NCBI GenBank assembly: GCA_018711655.1 | Contig: DVIA01000055.1 | Span: 1 to 64,000, forward strand | DNA length: 64,000 bases | DNA from: Candidatus Pullichristensenella avicola | GTDB taxonomy: Bacteria; Bacillota; Clostridia; Christensenellales; Aristaeellaceae | Direction: 5' to 3' | In this document: positions 1-9,610 of the stretch, one piece after another | Position numbering within the stretch: position 1 is the first letter of the stretch | Layout: each line of letters starts with the position of its first letter | The notes under the pieces: model-generated | Databases searched by the model: none | What the model saw: only the letters and a program-made list of their open reading frames with translations | Told to the model about the DNA's origin: nothing | Position numbers and translations under genes: made by a program

Positions 1-441
<441 letters not shown>

Positions 442-1014
442 TTATTCCTCAACGGAGACTTTGACCATCGCATAACGGATGATCCTGTCCTTGACCCGGT
501 AGCCCTTCTGGAACACCTCGATGACCTTGCCCGGGTCGTCGCTCGCCTCTTTCATCACCGCGTGGTGCAGTTCGGGGTCGAAGGCCTCGCCCTGCGCGGG
601 AATTTCTTCCAGCCCGAATTTCTTCAGGCTTTCCAGAAGCTGGTTGAGCGTCATTTTAACGCCCTCAAGCAGCGGGCTTTCCTCGCCGGCGGCAATGGCG
701 CGTTCGAGGTTGTCGATTGCCGGCAACAGCGCAGCGATGACTTCCCGCGCGCCGTCGGCATATCCGTCCGCGCGCGCCGTCTGGTTGTGGCGGCGGAAGT
801 TCTGGAAGTCCGCCTGCGAGCGGCGCAGCTGGTCGAGATACTCGTCGCGCTGCTGAACCGCGGTTTCCAACGCCGCGCGCCACTCGTCTATGGAAGCCTC
901 TTTCTCCTCCGGCTGTTCCCCGGCCGTCTCCCCGGTGTTTTGGGGCTGTTCGGCGGTCTGGGGGGCTTCCTCCTCCGTCACCGGAGTTTCGGGGGTTTTG
1001 TCCTTCTTTTTCAT
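442..1014 (-). CDS. grpE: GrpE nucleotide exchange factor
   Basis: This 190-residue protein matches GrpE, which releases ADP from DnaK. A charged Glu/Pro-rich N-terminal tail (about residues 1-45) is followed by a long helix containing DYLDQLRRSQADFQNFRRH and the C-terminal beta domain with GEAFDPELHHAVM and VIEVFQKGYRVKDRIIRYA, both classical GrpE signatures. It starts 9 bp after hrcA stops and precedes dnaK, the standard Firmicutes heat-shock order. Length is normal. Confidence 0.97.
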   Translation of the reverse strand: MKKKDKTPETPVTEEEAPQTAEQPQNTGETAGEQPEEKEASIDEWRAALETAVQQRDEYLDQLRRSQADFQNFRRHNQTARADGYADGAREVIAALLPAIDNLERAIAAGEESPLLEGVKMTLNQLLESLKKFGLEEIPAQGEAFDPELHHAVMKEASDDPGKVIEVFQKGYRVKDRIIRYAMVKVSVEE

Positions 1015-1023
1015 GCCGTCCTC

Positions 1024-2049
1024 CTATTGATTGTCCGATAGCAACTGGCTGATCGCCCGGCCCATAAAGCCCAACACCGTTACCACGCGGCCATAATTCA
1101 TGCGCGTGGGGCCGATGATGCCCAACGTGCCGGTGGACTGATCGCCCATCCGATAGCTGGCGGTGAGCACCGAGCAGTCCGCCAGCTCGGGAACGCCGTT
1201 TTCCGGGCCGATGCGAATGGTGATTTCCATATCGCCGCCCTCGCCCATCACCTTGCGCAGCGTATCGCGCGATTCGAGCACCGCCAGGAAGTTCTTGGCC
1301 TTGTCTACGTCCGAATACTCGGGGTAGTTGAGCAGGTTGGCGCTGCCGCCCACATACACATCCCGGTCGTCCACGGCGGCAATGTTTTCTTCGATCACCT
1401 GCATGGTTTCGGCCAGCAATTTGCGCTCGTTGCCCATGCCGCGGATGATCTCGGCGAAAATCTGCCGCACGGACTCGATCGGCTGGCCCGCCAGGTGCTC
1501 TGTGAGCATGCGGGAAATGCCGTAGAGGTGATCGGCGCTCAGTCCTTCGGGGATGCTGATGATCGCATCCTTGACGATGCCGGCGCTGGTAACGATGATG
1601 AGCATCGCCGTGCCTGACGAGACGGGGACGATCTGCACATGCCGGATGCGCAACGAGCCGATGTGCGGCGCGACCACCACGGAGGTGTACTTCGTCGCGT
1701 CTGAAAGCACGCGCGCGGCGCGGCGGATGACGGTTTCCACCTGCTTGGAGCGCGTCTGCATGTGCTGGGCGATCTTCTGCCGCTCCTCCTTGGAAAGCTG
1801 GCCGGCCTTGAGCAGTTTGTCCACATACAGCCGGTATGCTTTATAGGATGGAACGCGGCCTGCGGAGGTATGCGGCTGGGCAAGGTAACCCAGTTCCTCC
1901 AGATCGCTCATTTCGTTGCGGATGGTCGCGGGCGAAAAGCCCACGCCCGCCTTGCGCGAGATCGTGCGCGAGCCGACGGGCATGGCCGTGGTGATGTAGT
2001 CGTCGATGATGGCCTGCAAAATGAGGAATTTTCTCTCGTCCAGACCCAT
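1024..2049 (-). CDS. hrcA: Heat-inducible transcription repressor HrcA
   Basis: This 341-residue protein is HrcA, the repressor that binds CIRCE. It opens MGLDERKFLILQAIIDDYI and has a winged helix around TISRKAGVGFSPATIRNEM, then the GAF-like inserted domain. A longer reading up to 2085 exists, but the ATG ending at 2049 has a GGGAGG site about 8 bp upstream, and the longer form would overlap the CIRCE operator. It is first in hrcA-grpE-dnaK and should autorepress through the CIRCE lying 26 bp upstream. Confidence 0.97.
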   Translation of the reverse strand: MGLDERKFLILQAIIDDYITTAMPVGSRTISRKAGVGFSPATIRNEMSDLEELGYLAQPHTSAGRVPSYKAYRLYVDKLLKAGQLSKEERQKIAQHMQTRSKQVETVIRRAARVLSDATKYTSVVVAPHIGSLRIRHVQIVPVSSGTAMLIIVTSAGIVKDAIISIPEGLSADHLYGISRMLTEHLAGQPIESVRQIFAEIIRGMGNERKLLAETMQVIEENIAAVDDRDVYVGGSANLLNYPEYSDVDKAKNFLAVLESRDTLRKVMGEGGDMEITIRIGPENGVPELADCSVLTASYRMGDQSTGTLGIIGPTRMNYGRVVTVLGFMGRAISQLLSDNQ

Positions 2050-2074
2050 GACCACGCCTCCCTTCGATCCGCTG

Positions 2075-2101
2075 TTAGCACTCAACGGTGGAGAGTGCTA
2101 A
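2075..2101 (-). promoter_or_regulatory. CIRCE operator
   Basis: A perfect inverted repeat TTAGCACTC-N9-GAGTGCTAA lies between the promoter and the hrcA start. This is the consensus binding site of HrcA and predicts heat-shock induction of hrcA-grpE-dnaK. Confidence 0.98.
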
Positions 2102-2112
2102 CGCATGGTCAT

Positions 2113-2141
2113 AATGTACCATTCTCCGGCGATTTTGTCAA
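2113..2141 (-). promoter_or_regulatory. Sigma-A promoter of hrcA-grpE-dnaK
   Basis: On the minus strand TTGACA (complement of 2136-2141) and TACATT (complement of 2113-2118) are separated by 17 bp, placing transcription start immediately before the CIRCE element. Confidence 0.85.
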
Positions 2142-2370
2142 TAGCGCCATATGCAAGGAATTGTAAAATTTTTGATAACAATTTCAATGATTATACATGA
2201 TTTTGGAATAATATTTATCCATCTCGGCGTCACATGCGCATTTTCGCCGCCGCTGCGCGCGCATTTTTGCATGTTCATACATTCTTCCCATTTCCGCAGT
2301 CTTTTTTTCGTCGCGATTTCCCGCCTTGCCCGGCGCGCTTGAGCGCCGCATGTAAAATTCCCGATACCCC

Positions 2371-2399
2371 TTGAACCACTTCCCTTCATATGCTATAAT
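2371..2399 (+). promoter_or_regulatory. Sigma-A promoter of rpmE
   Basis: TTGAAC (2371-2376) and TATAAT (2394-2399) are spaced by exactly 17 bp, about 73 bp upstream of the rpmE start. The leader of roughly 65 nt is GC-rich and could fold, but I cannot assign it to a known L31 leader family. Confidence 0.85.
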
Positions 2400-2471
2400 A
2401 CATTTTGCATGACCACGCGGATGCCGGTCCCGCCGGAGGGCCGACAGTCCGGTGACAAAGAGGTGAAAACC

Positions 2472-2669
2472 ATGAAGGAAAAGATCCATCCGAATTACGG
2501 CAAGGCGATCGTTCGCTGCGTTTGCGGCGAAACGTTTGAAACGGGTTCCGTGAAAAAGGAAATGCGCGTGGATATCTGCTCCAAGTGCCATCCCTTCTAC
2601 ACCGGAAAACAGAAACTGGTGGACAGCGGCGGACGCGTCGATCGTTTCAAGAAGCGTTACGGAATGTAG
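2472..2669 (+). CDS. rpmE: 50S ribosomal protein L31, zinc-binding type
   Basis: The 65-residue protein begins [19 protein letters not shown] and contains the Cys pairs CVC and CSKC typical of the zinc-binding L31 form, ending KKRYGM. The ATG at 2472 has an AAAGAGGTG site 7 bp upstream; an upstream in-frame ATG at 2409 has no ribosome site and would add a non-homologous leader. It is a single-gene unit with its own promoter and terminator. Confidence 0.97.
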   Translation: MKEKIHPNYGKAIVRCVCGETFETGSVKKEMRVDICSKCHPFYTGKQKLVDSGGRVDRFKKRYGM

Positions 2670-2680
2670 CCATTCAAAAG

Positions 2681-2713
2681 CGCCGGGAGAGGTTTATCCT
2701 CCTCCGGCGTTTT
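2681..2713 (+). terminator. Intrinsic terminator after rpmE
   Basis: CGCCGG and CCGGCG arms, extended by a GAGAGG/CCTCCT stretch around a TTTA loop, are followed by TTTT. It lies 12 bp after the rpmE stop. Confidence 0.8.
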
Positions 2714-2732
2714 CCTATGCTTTGGAGAGGTT

Positions 2733-3518
2733 ATGCTGGCGATCGCATGGCGCGCGCAGGCGGCGCGCAGACTGGAAAAAGCCGGAAGCCCGGACCCCGC
2801 GGCGGACGCGCGCCTTTTGTGCTGGGGCGACAGCCTGCGGGAAATCTCCCCGCAGGAGGAAGCGCGGCTGGAGGCGCTGCTCAAGCGCCGTCTGGCGGGC
2901 GAACCGGTGCAATATGTGCTCAACCGCGCCTGGTTCATGGGGCTGGAATTTTACGTCGATGCGCGCGTGCTCATTCCCCGGCAGGACACGGAAACGCTCT
3001 GCGAGGCGGCGCTCGCCTTCCTGCGCGGCCTGCAATCGCCCTGCGCGCTGGATCTGTGCGCCGGCAGCGGCGCCATCGGGCTGAGTTTGGCCCGCCTGTG
3101 TCCCCCGGCGCGCGTAACGCTTGCGGACGTGAGCGCCGACGCCTGCGCCGTAATGGCCGTCAACCGCGAGCGCCTGGGCGTCGCGGCGGAGATCGCGCAG
3201 GGCGACCTGTTCGCGCCCGTGGCGGGGCGCAGGTTCGACCTCATCGCCTGCAATCCCCCCTATATTCGCACAGGGGAACTGGAGGGCCTGCAGGCCGAGG
3301 TACAAAAAGAGCCGCGCCTGGCGCTCGACGGCGGCCTGGACGGGCTTGCTTTCTACCGCCGCATCGCCGCGGAGTATCGAAAATACCTCGCCCCGGGCGG
3401 AGCGCTGTTTCTGGAGATCGGTTGGGATGAGGCGCAGGCCGTGCGCGACCTGCTCGGCGGCGGCGAAGTGCTGCGCGACCTGGGCGGACGCGATCGCGCG
3501 ATCGTCATACGGGAGTGA
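2733..3518 (+). CDS. prmC: Release factor glutamine methyltransferase PrmC (HemK)
   Basis: This 261-residue SAM-dependent enzyme methylates the GGQ glutamine of release factors. It has the N-terminal helical substrate domain with GEPVQYVLNRAWFMG, then the Rossmann methyltransferase fold with LDLCAGSGAIG (SAM binding) and the catalytic NPPY motif in FDLIACNPPYIRTGEL. The start codon follows GAGAGG. It sits 9 bp upstream of prfA, which encodes its substrate. Confidence 0.96.
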   Translation: MLAIAWRAQAARRLEKAGSPDPAADARLLCWGDSLREISPQEEARLEALLKRRLAGEPVQYVLNRAWFMGLEFYVDARVLIPRQDTETLCEAALAFLRGLQSPCALDLCAGSGAIGLSLARLCPPARVTLADVSADACAVMAVNRERLGVAAEIAQGDLFAPVAGRRFDLIACNPPYIRTGELEGLQAEVQKEPRLALDGGLDGLAFYRRIAAEYRKYLAPGGALFLEIGWDEAQAVRDLLGGGEVLRDLGGRDRAIVIRE

Positions 3519-3527
3519 TTGATATTT

Positions 3528-4616
3528 ATGGAAAGAAACCAGGCCGAACAGGCGCGCATACTGGCCCAATTGGAGAGCGTTGAAGCGCGCTATGAAGAAT
3601 TGTCCATCCGCATCACGCTGCCGGAGGTCATCGCCGATACGCAGTTGTTCGCCAAACTGATGCGCGAGCACAGCGAACTGGCCGAACTCAACGAAATCGC
3701 CAGGAACTGCCGCGCGCTGGCCGCGCAGATCGACGAGGCGAACGAACTGTTGCAGGACCCCGACATGGCGGATATGGCGCGCGAGGAACTGGAGCGGCTC
3801 GAACCGCAGCTGCGCGAAGCGCTGCACGCGGCCCGCGTCGCCATGTTGCCCAAAGACCCGGACGACCGCAAAAACGCCGTGCTCGAAGTGCGCGCCGGCG
3901 CGGGCGGCGACGAGGCCGGGCTGTTCGGCGCCGAGCTTTTGCGCATGTACCAGCACTACGCCGACCGGCAGGGCTGGAAATGGGAACTGATCGAGGACGG
4001 TTCCACGGAACTGGGCGGCATCAAGGAAAGCGTCGCCCTCATTTCCGGCAAAAACGTCTTTGAAAAATTGAAATTTGAAAGCGGCGTGCATCGCGTGCAG
4101 CGCGTGCCCGTTACGGAAAGCTCCGGGCGCATCCACACCTCCACGGCCACCGTGGCGGTGCTGCCCGAGGCCGAGGATGTGGAACTGGAGATCAACCCCG
4201 CCGATCTGCGCATCGACACCTACCGCGCTTCCGGCGCGGGCGGGCAGCACGTCAACCGCACCGATTCCGCCGTGCGCATCACCCATATTCCCACGGGGCT
4301 GGTGGTGACCTCGCAGGATCAGCGCTCGCAGATTCAGAACCGCGAAAAGGCCATGCGCGTGCTCAAATCGCGCCTGTACGACATGGAGCGCGAAAAGCAG
4401 GAGGGCGAATACGCCGACCGCCGCCGCCTGCAGGTGGGCACGGGCGATCGCTCCGAGCGCATCCGCACCTACAATTTCCCGCAGGGGCGCGTCACCGATC
4501 ATCGCATCGGCCTGACGCTTTACCGCTTGAACGACGTTTTGGAAGGCGACCTTGACGAGATTATTACAGCGCTGACGTTGGCTGAACAGGCGGCGCTGAT
4601 GGAGAAACAGCAATGA
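3528..4616 (+). CDS. prfA: Peptide chain release factor 1
   Basis: The 362-residue protein is RF1, which reads UAA and UAG. It contains the GGQ motif in [17 protein letters not shown] and the codon-recognition tripeptide as PVT in [14 protein letters not shown]; a PxT form identifies RF1 rather than RF2 (SPF). The ATG at 3528 is chosen because GGGAG lies 12 bp upstream; a TTG at 3519 would be only 3 bp from that site. It overlaps tsaC by 4 bp (ATGA). Confidence 0.97.
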   Translation: MERNQAEQARILAQLESVEARYEELSIRITLPEVIADTQLFAKLMREHSELAELNEIARNCRALAAQIDEANELLQDPDMADMAREELERLEPQLREALHAARVAMLPKDPDDRKNAVLEVRAGAGGDEAGLFGAELLRMYQHYADRQGWKWELIEDGSTELGGIKESVALISGKNVFEKLKFESGVHRVQRVPVTESSGRIHTSTATVAVLPEAEDVELEINPADLRIDTYRASGAGGQHVNRTDSAVRITHIPTGLVVTSQDQRSQIQNREKAMRVLKSRLYDMEREKQEGEYADRRRLQVGTGDRSERIRTYNFPQGRVTDHRIGLTLYRLNDVLEGDLDEIITALTLAEQAALMEKQQ

Positions 4617-5635
4617 AAACGGAGCTTCTCGCCCCCACGCCCGAGGCGCTTTCGCGCGCGGGCGAATGGTTGCGCGCCGGAGAAGTGGTCGGCTTCCCCA
4701 CCGAGACCGTCTACGGCCTGGGCGCGAACGCGCTGGACGCCGCGGCGGTGGAAAAAATCTTCGCCGCCAAGGGCCGCCCGGGCGACAATCCCCTGATTGT
4801 CCACATTTGCGCGGCGGAGGAACTTGCGCCCCTCATCGCCGCAGAGCCGGGCCCGCAGGCGCGCGCCCTGATGGACGCCTTCTGGCCCGGGCCGCTGACG
4901 CTGATCTTCCCCAAGAGCGAAAAGGTGCCCGCGCGGGTGACGGCGGGCCTTGATACCGTGGCCGTGCGCATGCCCTCGCATCCGGTGGCGCGGGCGCTGA
5001 TCGAGGCGGCGGGCGTGCCCATCGCCGCGCCCAGCGCCAACCGCTCCGGCCGCCCCAGCCCCACCACGGCGGCAGACGTGTTGGAGGATATGAACGGCCG
5101 CGTGCCGCTCATCCTCGACGGCGGGCCGTGCCAGGTGGGCGTGGAATCGACCGTGGTGGATCTGACGGGCGGCGTGCCGCGCGTGCTTCGCCCCGGCGGC
5201 GTCACCCGCGCGCAGATCGCAGCCGTGGCCAGCGCTTGCGAGATCGACCATGCCGTGCTCAACCCCCTCGGCGCAGGGGAAAAGCCGCGCTCGCCGGGCA
5301 TGAAGTACAAACACTATGCGCCGCAGGGCGAAGTGACGGTGTTTCGCGGCGCGCATGCCGTAGAAAATATTCTCCGTCGCTACGACGCTTCGCAGGACGC
5401 CCTGATCCTCTGCCTGGAAAACGACCTTCCCCGCTTTGGCGCGCGGCGCTGCCTTTCCCTGGGCCCGGACGCCGAAAGCATGGCGGCGCGGCTGTTCCTG
5501 GCGTTGCGCGAGGCCGACCGAATGGGCGCAAAAACCATTCTCTGCGAAGCCGTCGAGCCGGTGGGCGTCGGCCTGGCGGTGATGAACCGCCTGCTGCGCG
5601 CCGCGGCCTTCCGCGTCGTAGATAACGAGGGCTGA
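4613..5635 (+). CDS. tsaC: L-threonylcarbamoyladenylate synthase, Sua5 type
   Basis: This 340-residue protein makes threonylcarbamoyl-AMP for the t6A37 modification of ANN-decoding tRNAs. The YrdC domain (about residues 1-200) shows [27 protein letters not shown] and [15 protein letters not shown]-terminal Sua5 domain follows after [11 protein letters not shown], making this the long Sua5/YwlC form. The start overlaps the prfA stop, so translation is coupled. The gene order prmC-prfA-tsaC is common in Firmicutes. Confidence 0.95.
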   Translation: MKTELLAPTPEALSRAGEWLRAGEVVGFPTETVYGLGANALDAAAVEKIFAAKGRPGDNPLIVHICAAEELAPLIAAEPGPQARALMDAFWPGPLTLIFPKSEKVPARVTAGLDTVAVRMPSHPVARALIEAAGVPIAAPSANRSGRPSPTTAADVLEDMNGRVPLILDGGPCQVGVESTVVDLTGGVPRVLRPGGVTRAQIAAVASACEIDHAVLNPLGAGEKPRSPGMKYKHYAPQGEVTVFRGAHAVENILRRYDASQDALILCLENDLPRFGARRCLSLGPDAESMAARLFLALREADRMGAKTILCEAVEPVGVGLAVMNRLLRAAAFRVVDNEG

Positions 5636-6424
5636 CGGCCCGGAGGGCGAACGGGAACGGACATACGCGCCAACGCGCGCAGCCCCTTTCCTTCGATCGC
5701 TGCGGCAATTCCGCCTCCTTGCGCCCCGCTGCAAACAGCGAAGGCGCGCCGCCAGCGCGCTGGCCCCTTCCCTTCATTTCGACAACCGCGGCAGCGCCCT
5801 CTGCGCTCCCTCGCCGCAAATAGCAGACGCGCGCAGGCCTTTCCCTCATTGCCTTCGTTTATCTACCGGCTGTGGTCCGCCCATCGGAGCGCCCGCAGCC
5901 CCGTCTCCTTCTTCGATAACCGCGGCCGACCTGCCTCCCTGCGTTCCCCCGCCGCAAGCTGCAGGCGCAGACCTGTTCACCGTTGCGGAGGGAAGGGCAA
6001 AGCGAAAAACGCCCTTCAAAGGCGCATCATTCCCCTGGGCGCGCCCCGCCCGCGGCACACAATCGCGCCAAAGCGCGTTCACTGAAGGTCCCGTCACAAG
6101 CAAAACAGCCGTCTGCGCTTTGTATCCGCCATGCGCAGGCGGGCATTCGGGCGGACGCGCCTCAAAACACAAGCCCGCCGCGCGCTCCTTTGGAACAAGA
6201 AGCGCGCGATGCCTGTATCTTGCGCCATTTGCTTCTCCCTCGAAGGCGCAGCGATCGCCTCCTCCCTCAGAATGCGAACGAACGCGCGCGCCCCTGCTTC
6301 GCCTCAGGAAACCGGAGCCTCCGCGCGATCGTCTCGAGCAAAATCAGCATCCGGCAAAGCGCGAAAAGCTTTCGGGAATGCTTTGCCGCCAGGGCCTTGC
6401 GCCCGCAATCGGCAATCTGCAAAG
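5636..6424. other. GC-rich gene-free stretch with degenerate internal repeats
   Basis: No convincing gene is present in about 790 bp. The long open frames have Arg/Ala/Pro-rich, non-homologous translations and no ribosome sites. Several loosely similar blocks can be aligned by eye, each with a CCCTTTCCTTC-like start, a CCGCGGC or CTGCGGC core and a CGCCGCAAAnnGCAG tail, near 5690-5755, 5763-5840 and 5898-5970. They look like decayed copies of one element. Confidence 0.5.
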
Positions 6425-6461
6425 CGCAAAAATTGCCCCGGAGAGATCTCCGGGGCAATTT
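6425..6461 (-). terminator. Intrinsic terminator of the sigma/anti-sigma/SIMPL operon
   Basis: A 15-bp perfect stem (AAATTGCCCCGGAGA with its complement) around a minimal GA loop spans 6430-6461, and the minus strand then runs into TTTTT. It closes the minus-strand operon ending at 6530. Confidence 0.9.
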
Positions 6462-6529
6462 GCGGTTTTGGGGCGACGGCTTTTCAGCATCCGCAAGCGC
6501 GGGCGTCCGTTTTCATTTTCAACCGCGCC

Positions 6530-7237
6530 TCAGCGCAGCGTGAATTCCATCGAAACCGAAGCGTCCACGCTCACCAGCGCCGCCTGCACCAGCGTGCCCG
6601 CGCCGCTTTCCATTGCGGCGGCGTCGGCAACGGCGAAATTGCGCATGCTGTCGTAGGTGTAAACGCCGGTTTCGGCAATGGTATCAATGGAAACGACGCC
6701 CATGCCTGCGGCCGCAGCCAGCACTTCCGCCTTGCGGCGCGCGTCCTCTACGGCCATGGTCAGGGCCTGTTCCTGGGCCTCGGCGCTGTCCTGCACGGTA
6801 AACTGCACGTTGTCCAGCGTGTTGGCGCCGGCGGCGAAGGCCGCGTCGATGAGCGCGCCCACGTTTTCCATGTCGGATGTGCGCACGGAGAGGGAATTGT
6901 TGGCCGTATAGCCAACGAGGATCTCCGCGCCGTCGGAATAATCGTAATTGGCATAGATGTTGATCGAATCGGTGCTGATATCCGCCTCCTGCACGCCGGC
7001 GTCGAGAAGCGCCTGCCGCACGGCGGCGATCTTGTCGTTGACGGCGGACTGGGCCTTGAGCACATCGTCGGAAACTTCGCGCACGCCCACGGTCACAATG
7101 GCAAGGTCGCTTTCAACCAGCACGACGCCGCTGCCGCTTACGGTCAGTTTGGTGGCGCCGTCCTCCTCGGCGAGCGCGGCGGCCGTTCCTACGGCCAGTA
7201 CGGCAAAGCACATAAGCATTGCAAGAAGTTTTTTCAT
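6530..7237 (-). CDS. Secreted SIMPL-domain protein (DUF541)
   Basis: The 235-residue protein has a signal peptide (MKKLLAMLMCFAVLAVGTAAALAEE) and a SIMPL/DUF541 domain with LTVSGSGVVLVESDLAIVTV near the start and DARRKAEVLAAAAGMGVVSI towards the end. The family is periplasmic or exported and of poorly defined function, often linked to envelope stress. The start has GGAGGG upstream; a longer in-frame extension to 7339 lacks a site. It is the last gene of an ECF sigma operon, so it may belong to that regulon. Confidence 0.88.
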   Translation of the reverse strand: MKKLLAMLMCFAVLAVGTAAALAEEDGATKLTVSGSGVVLVESDLAIVTVGVREVSDDVLKAQSAVNDKIAAVRQALLDAGVQEADISTDSINIYANYDYSDGAEILVGYTANNSLSVRTSDMENVGALIDAAFAAGANTLDNVQFTVQDSAEAQEQALTMAVEDARRKAEVLAAAAGMGVVSIDTIAETGVYTYDSMRNFAVADAAAMESGAGTLVQAALVSVDASVSMEFTLR

Positions 7238-7372
7238 GTGGATTCCCTCCCTGTCTTGATTCTTTGCCCGCTTTGGGGCGCAACAGGCCCACGCGGGGGC
7301 GCTGCCCTCCGCGGACGCTGTGTGCTTCTGTTTTGTCAAAAGGAGAAAAGAAGGAGCTTTGCCCCGACGGCC

Positions 7373-8680
7373 TCAGTCGTGCCGGCGGCGATTGTACAGG
7401 AACACGCCGACCCAGATCAGGGCAATCAGCAACACGGCGATGCCTGCATAGGGCGCGATCACGGCCAGGGATACGCCCATATCGCCAAAGAAAGCGCCAA
7501 TGGCCTCCAAAGAGCGCGTCAGCCCCTGGCGGGCCGCGCCGTCGCCGCCGCCGGTGATGGCGGTTGCCTCCAACTGCGCGCCCTCGGCCAGAGCGATGTC
7601 CACCCGCGCGTAGTCGAGCTGGTTTTCAAAGCCGCGCAGCTTCCCCTCCAGGGTGTCAATCTGCGCATAGACCTCGTCCAGCCGGGCGTTCAATTCCGCC
7701 AGTTCGGCGGCGTCGGCCGCCTCGGCAATAAGCGCGTTGAGGCGCTCTCTTTCCAGGCGCAGCGTTTCCAGGCGGCCCTGGGCGTCGTAGTAATTGGTAG
7801 AAATATCCTCGTTGCTGACCGAGCGATAGGTCACCTCGCCCACGAAGTCCAGCGCCTCCAAAAAGGCGTCCAGTTCCGCGGCGGGGATGTCCACCGCCAT
7901 AACGGCGCTGCGCGCTCCGCTTTGCCCGCTGACGGCGTCGCTGACCACATTGCCGCCATATTCTTCGACCAGATTGAGAATCGACGTATGCGTGGCGTCA
8001 AAATTCTCGGCGCGCATTTCGCGCGTTGCGCTGCGGGCGAGCAGACGCTCGCGCTGCGCGCCGCTCAGTTCCGCGCCGGTGGCGGAGGCTTCGCCCCCGT
8101 TCTGCGCGTCGCCCTCGATAACAGCGTCGCTTTCCGGCAGCGCGGACGTCTCCCGCGCGTCGGAGCCGTCGGTCGAGCCGTCCGCCTCGACGAGCGCATG
8201 GCGCGCCAGGGTCGGATCGACGGCGTCGTAGGCCGCGGGAGCGGGAAGCTCCGCATCCCGCGCGGCGATCCCGTCGTAATACTGCGCGCGCGGCGCGCTG
8301 GGTTCGATATGTATATCCGCCGCCGGCGCGGACAGATCGGCGTCGAAATCGAGCACGCCCGTGGCGCGGAACACCGCCGTGGTGCCGGCCAGCAGCACAA
8401 AGGCCGCCGCAACGGCGGACAGCGCCCGCGTGAAAACGCGCCCTTTGCGGCGCTTTGCCTCGCGCTTGACCGCGGCGCGCCAAGCCGCCTGCGCCGGCAG
8501 CGGCACGCACAGATCGTCGTTCAAATGGGAAAGCGCGGCATGCACCGCCTCGGCGCGCGCAAGCGCGTCCGCACAGGCGGGGCAATTTTGCGCATGAAAC
8601 CGGAACGCTTCCCGTTCGTTCTGCGCAAGCTCGCCGTCGAGCCAGGCGTCCAGGCATTGCAAAAACTCCTTGCAGTCCAT
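7373..8680 (-). CDS. Zinc-finger anti-sigma factor with DUF4349 extracytoplasmic domain
   Basis: This 435-residue membrane protein begins MDCKEFLQCLDAWLDGEL and has the zf-HC2 signature H-x3-C-x2-C (FHAQNCPACADAL), typical of RsiW-type anti-sigma factors. A membrane segment near residues 105-125 follows, then a long Ala/Glu-rich region and a DUF4349 domain with a coiled coil (ERERLNALIAEAADAAELA). A second membrane segment (VSLAVIAPYAGIAVLLIALI) and a basic tail end the protein. AAGGAG supports the start. It lies 31 bp after the sigma gene, so it probably holds that sigma factor inactive. Confidence 0.88.
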   Translation of the reverse strand: MDCKEFLQCLDAWLDGELAQNEREAFRFHAQNCPACADALARAEAVHAALSHLNDDLCVPLPAQAAWRAAVKREAKRRKGRVFTRALSAVAAAFVLLAGTTAVFRATGVLDFDADLSAPAADIHIEPSAPRAQYYDGIAARDAELPAPAAYDAVDPTLARHALVEADGSTDGSDARETSALPESDAVIEGDAQNGGEASATGAELSGAQRERLLARSATREMRAENFDATHTSILNLVEEYGGNVVSDAVSGQSGARSAVMAVDIPAAELDAFLEALDFVGEVTYRSVSNEDISTNYYDAQGRLETLRLERERLNALIAEAADAAELAELNARLDEVYAQIDTLEGKLRGFENQLDYARVDIALAEGAQLEATAITGGGDGAARQGLTRSLEAIGAFFGDMGVSLAVIAPYAGIAVLLIALIWVGVFLYNRRRHD

Positions 8681-8711
8681 GCGCGCACACTCCTTTCCAT
8701 AAGTTCGTCTT

Positions 8712-9290
8712 TTAGACGTCCGGGCGGTCAAAAAGTTCCCGCTCCTGCAAAAGAATTTCCCGAAGCCGCGCGCGCCCCCGGCTGATTCGGGACTTGACGG
8801 TGCCGACGTTGGCGCCGAGAATATCGGCGATCTCGTCGTATGCGCAGCCCTGTATATCGCGCAACACCACGGCCGAGCGCATGTCCTCGGGCAGTTGGGC
8901 GATGGCCCGCTCCAGCGCGCGGCGCTGTTCAGCGCGCATGGCGTGATGCTCAGGCGTATCCATATCGTCGGTGGGCGCCCAGCCCGCCTCGAGCTTCTCG
9001 TCCAGCGAAGAGACCTTGCGGCGCTTGCTGCGGCGCAATTCGTCCAGACAGGTGTTCATCGTAATGCGATACACCCATGTGGAAAAGGACGACTGCCCCT
9101 TGAACCCGGAAATGGAACGGAAAATGCGCAGCATAGCCTCCTGAAGGCAGTCCTGCGCGTCCTCATGGTGCCCGCACATGCGCAGCGCCACCGCGTACAT
9201 GCGGCTTTCCTGCGCGGCCATGAGTTGGGAAAACGCCTGACCGTCGCCCTTTGCGGCGCGCTCGATCAAGCCTCTTTCGTCCGTCTGCAC
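8712..9290 (-). CDS. ECF RNA polymerase sigma factor (RpoE/SigW-like)
   Basis: The 192-residue protein has sigma region 2 (MYAVALRMCGHHEDAQDCLQ, then FSTWVYRITMNTCLDELRR) and region 4 (LPEDMRSAVVLRDIQG and DEIADILGANVGTVKSRISR). The GTG ending at 9290 is preferred because GGAGGT lies 6 bp upstream; a GTG ending at 9308 would sit in front of that site. The gene leads an operon with its cognate anti-sigma factor and a SIMPL protein. Confidence 0.93.
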   Translation of the reverse strand: MQTDERGLIERAAKGDGQAFSQLMAAQESRMYAVALRMCGHHEDAQDCLQEAMLRIFRSISGFKGQSSFSTWVYRITMNTCLDELRRSKRRKVSSLDEKLEAGWAPTDDMDTPEHHAMRAEQRRALERAIAQLPEDMRSAVVLRDIQGCAYDEIADILGANVGTVKSRISRGRARLREILLQERELFDRPDV

Positions 9291-9354
9291 GCAGGCACCT
9301 CCTTCCACGTCTTTCAGGCCTATTATACACGAAAATCGAATTTTTGCCTAGGGG

Positions 9355-9383
9355 TTGATTTTTGCGCGCCGGTGGTGTATAAT
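9355..9383 (+). promoter_or_regulatory. Sigma-A promoter of the tRNA-Leu/tRNA-Ser unit
   Basis: TTGATT (9355-9360), a 17-bp spacer and TATAAT (9378-9383) lie about 90 bp upstream of tRNA-Leu. The divergent minus strand also carries a TATAAT (complement of 9321-9326) that may serve the sigma operon. Confidence 0.8.
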
Positions 9384-9471
9384 GGGAACCGCGATTGCGC
9401 CGGGCGCACGGCGGTTTCCGGCCGCGCCCCGAAACGCCTTTTGCCTGCGCCGCGTAAGGCGCAAAGCATGT

Positions 9472-9557
9472 GCCGGTGTGATGGAATGGCAGACGTGACG
9501 GACTCAAAATCCGTTGGTGGCGACACCGTGTGGGTTCAAGTCCCACCACCGGCACCA
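9472..9557 (+). tRNA. tRNA-Leu (anticodon CAA)
   Basis: The 7-bp acceptor stem GCCGGTG/CACCGGC closes, the anticodon loop reads CTCAAAA with anticodon CAA, a long class II variable arm is present, and the T-arm carries GGTTCAAGTCC. The 3' CCA is encoded. Confidence 0.97.
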
Positions 9558-9610
9558 GTTTTCGGCCCGGAAGGCCGGCCTCTGCGGTTGAATCCGCGTT
9601 GAATGCCCGT

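Noticed and set aside
2400-2471. L31 autoregulatory RNA leader upstream of rpmE
   Set aside because: The leader is short and GC-rich, and I cannot match the conserved elements of a known L31 leader family.
7334-7339. TTGACA on the minus strand as a separate promoter for the SIMPL gene
   Set aside because: No -10-like box lies at a suitable distance; the gene is more simply part of the sigma operon.
6131-8785. An 880-codon plus-strand open frame
   Set aside because: It is antisense to the SIMPL and anti-sigma genes, both of which have clear motifs and ribosome sites; high GC keeps antisense frames open.
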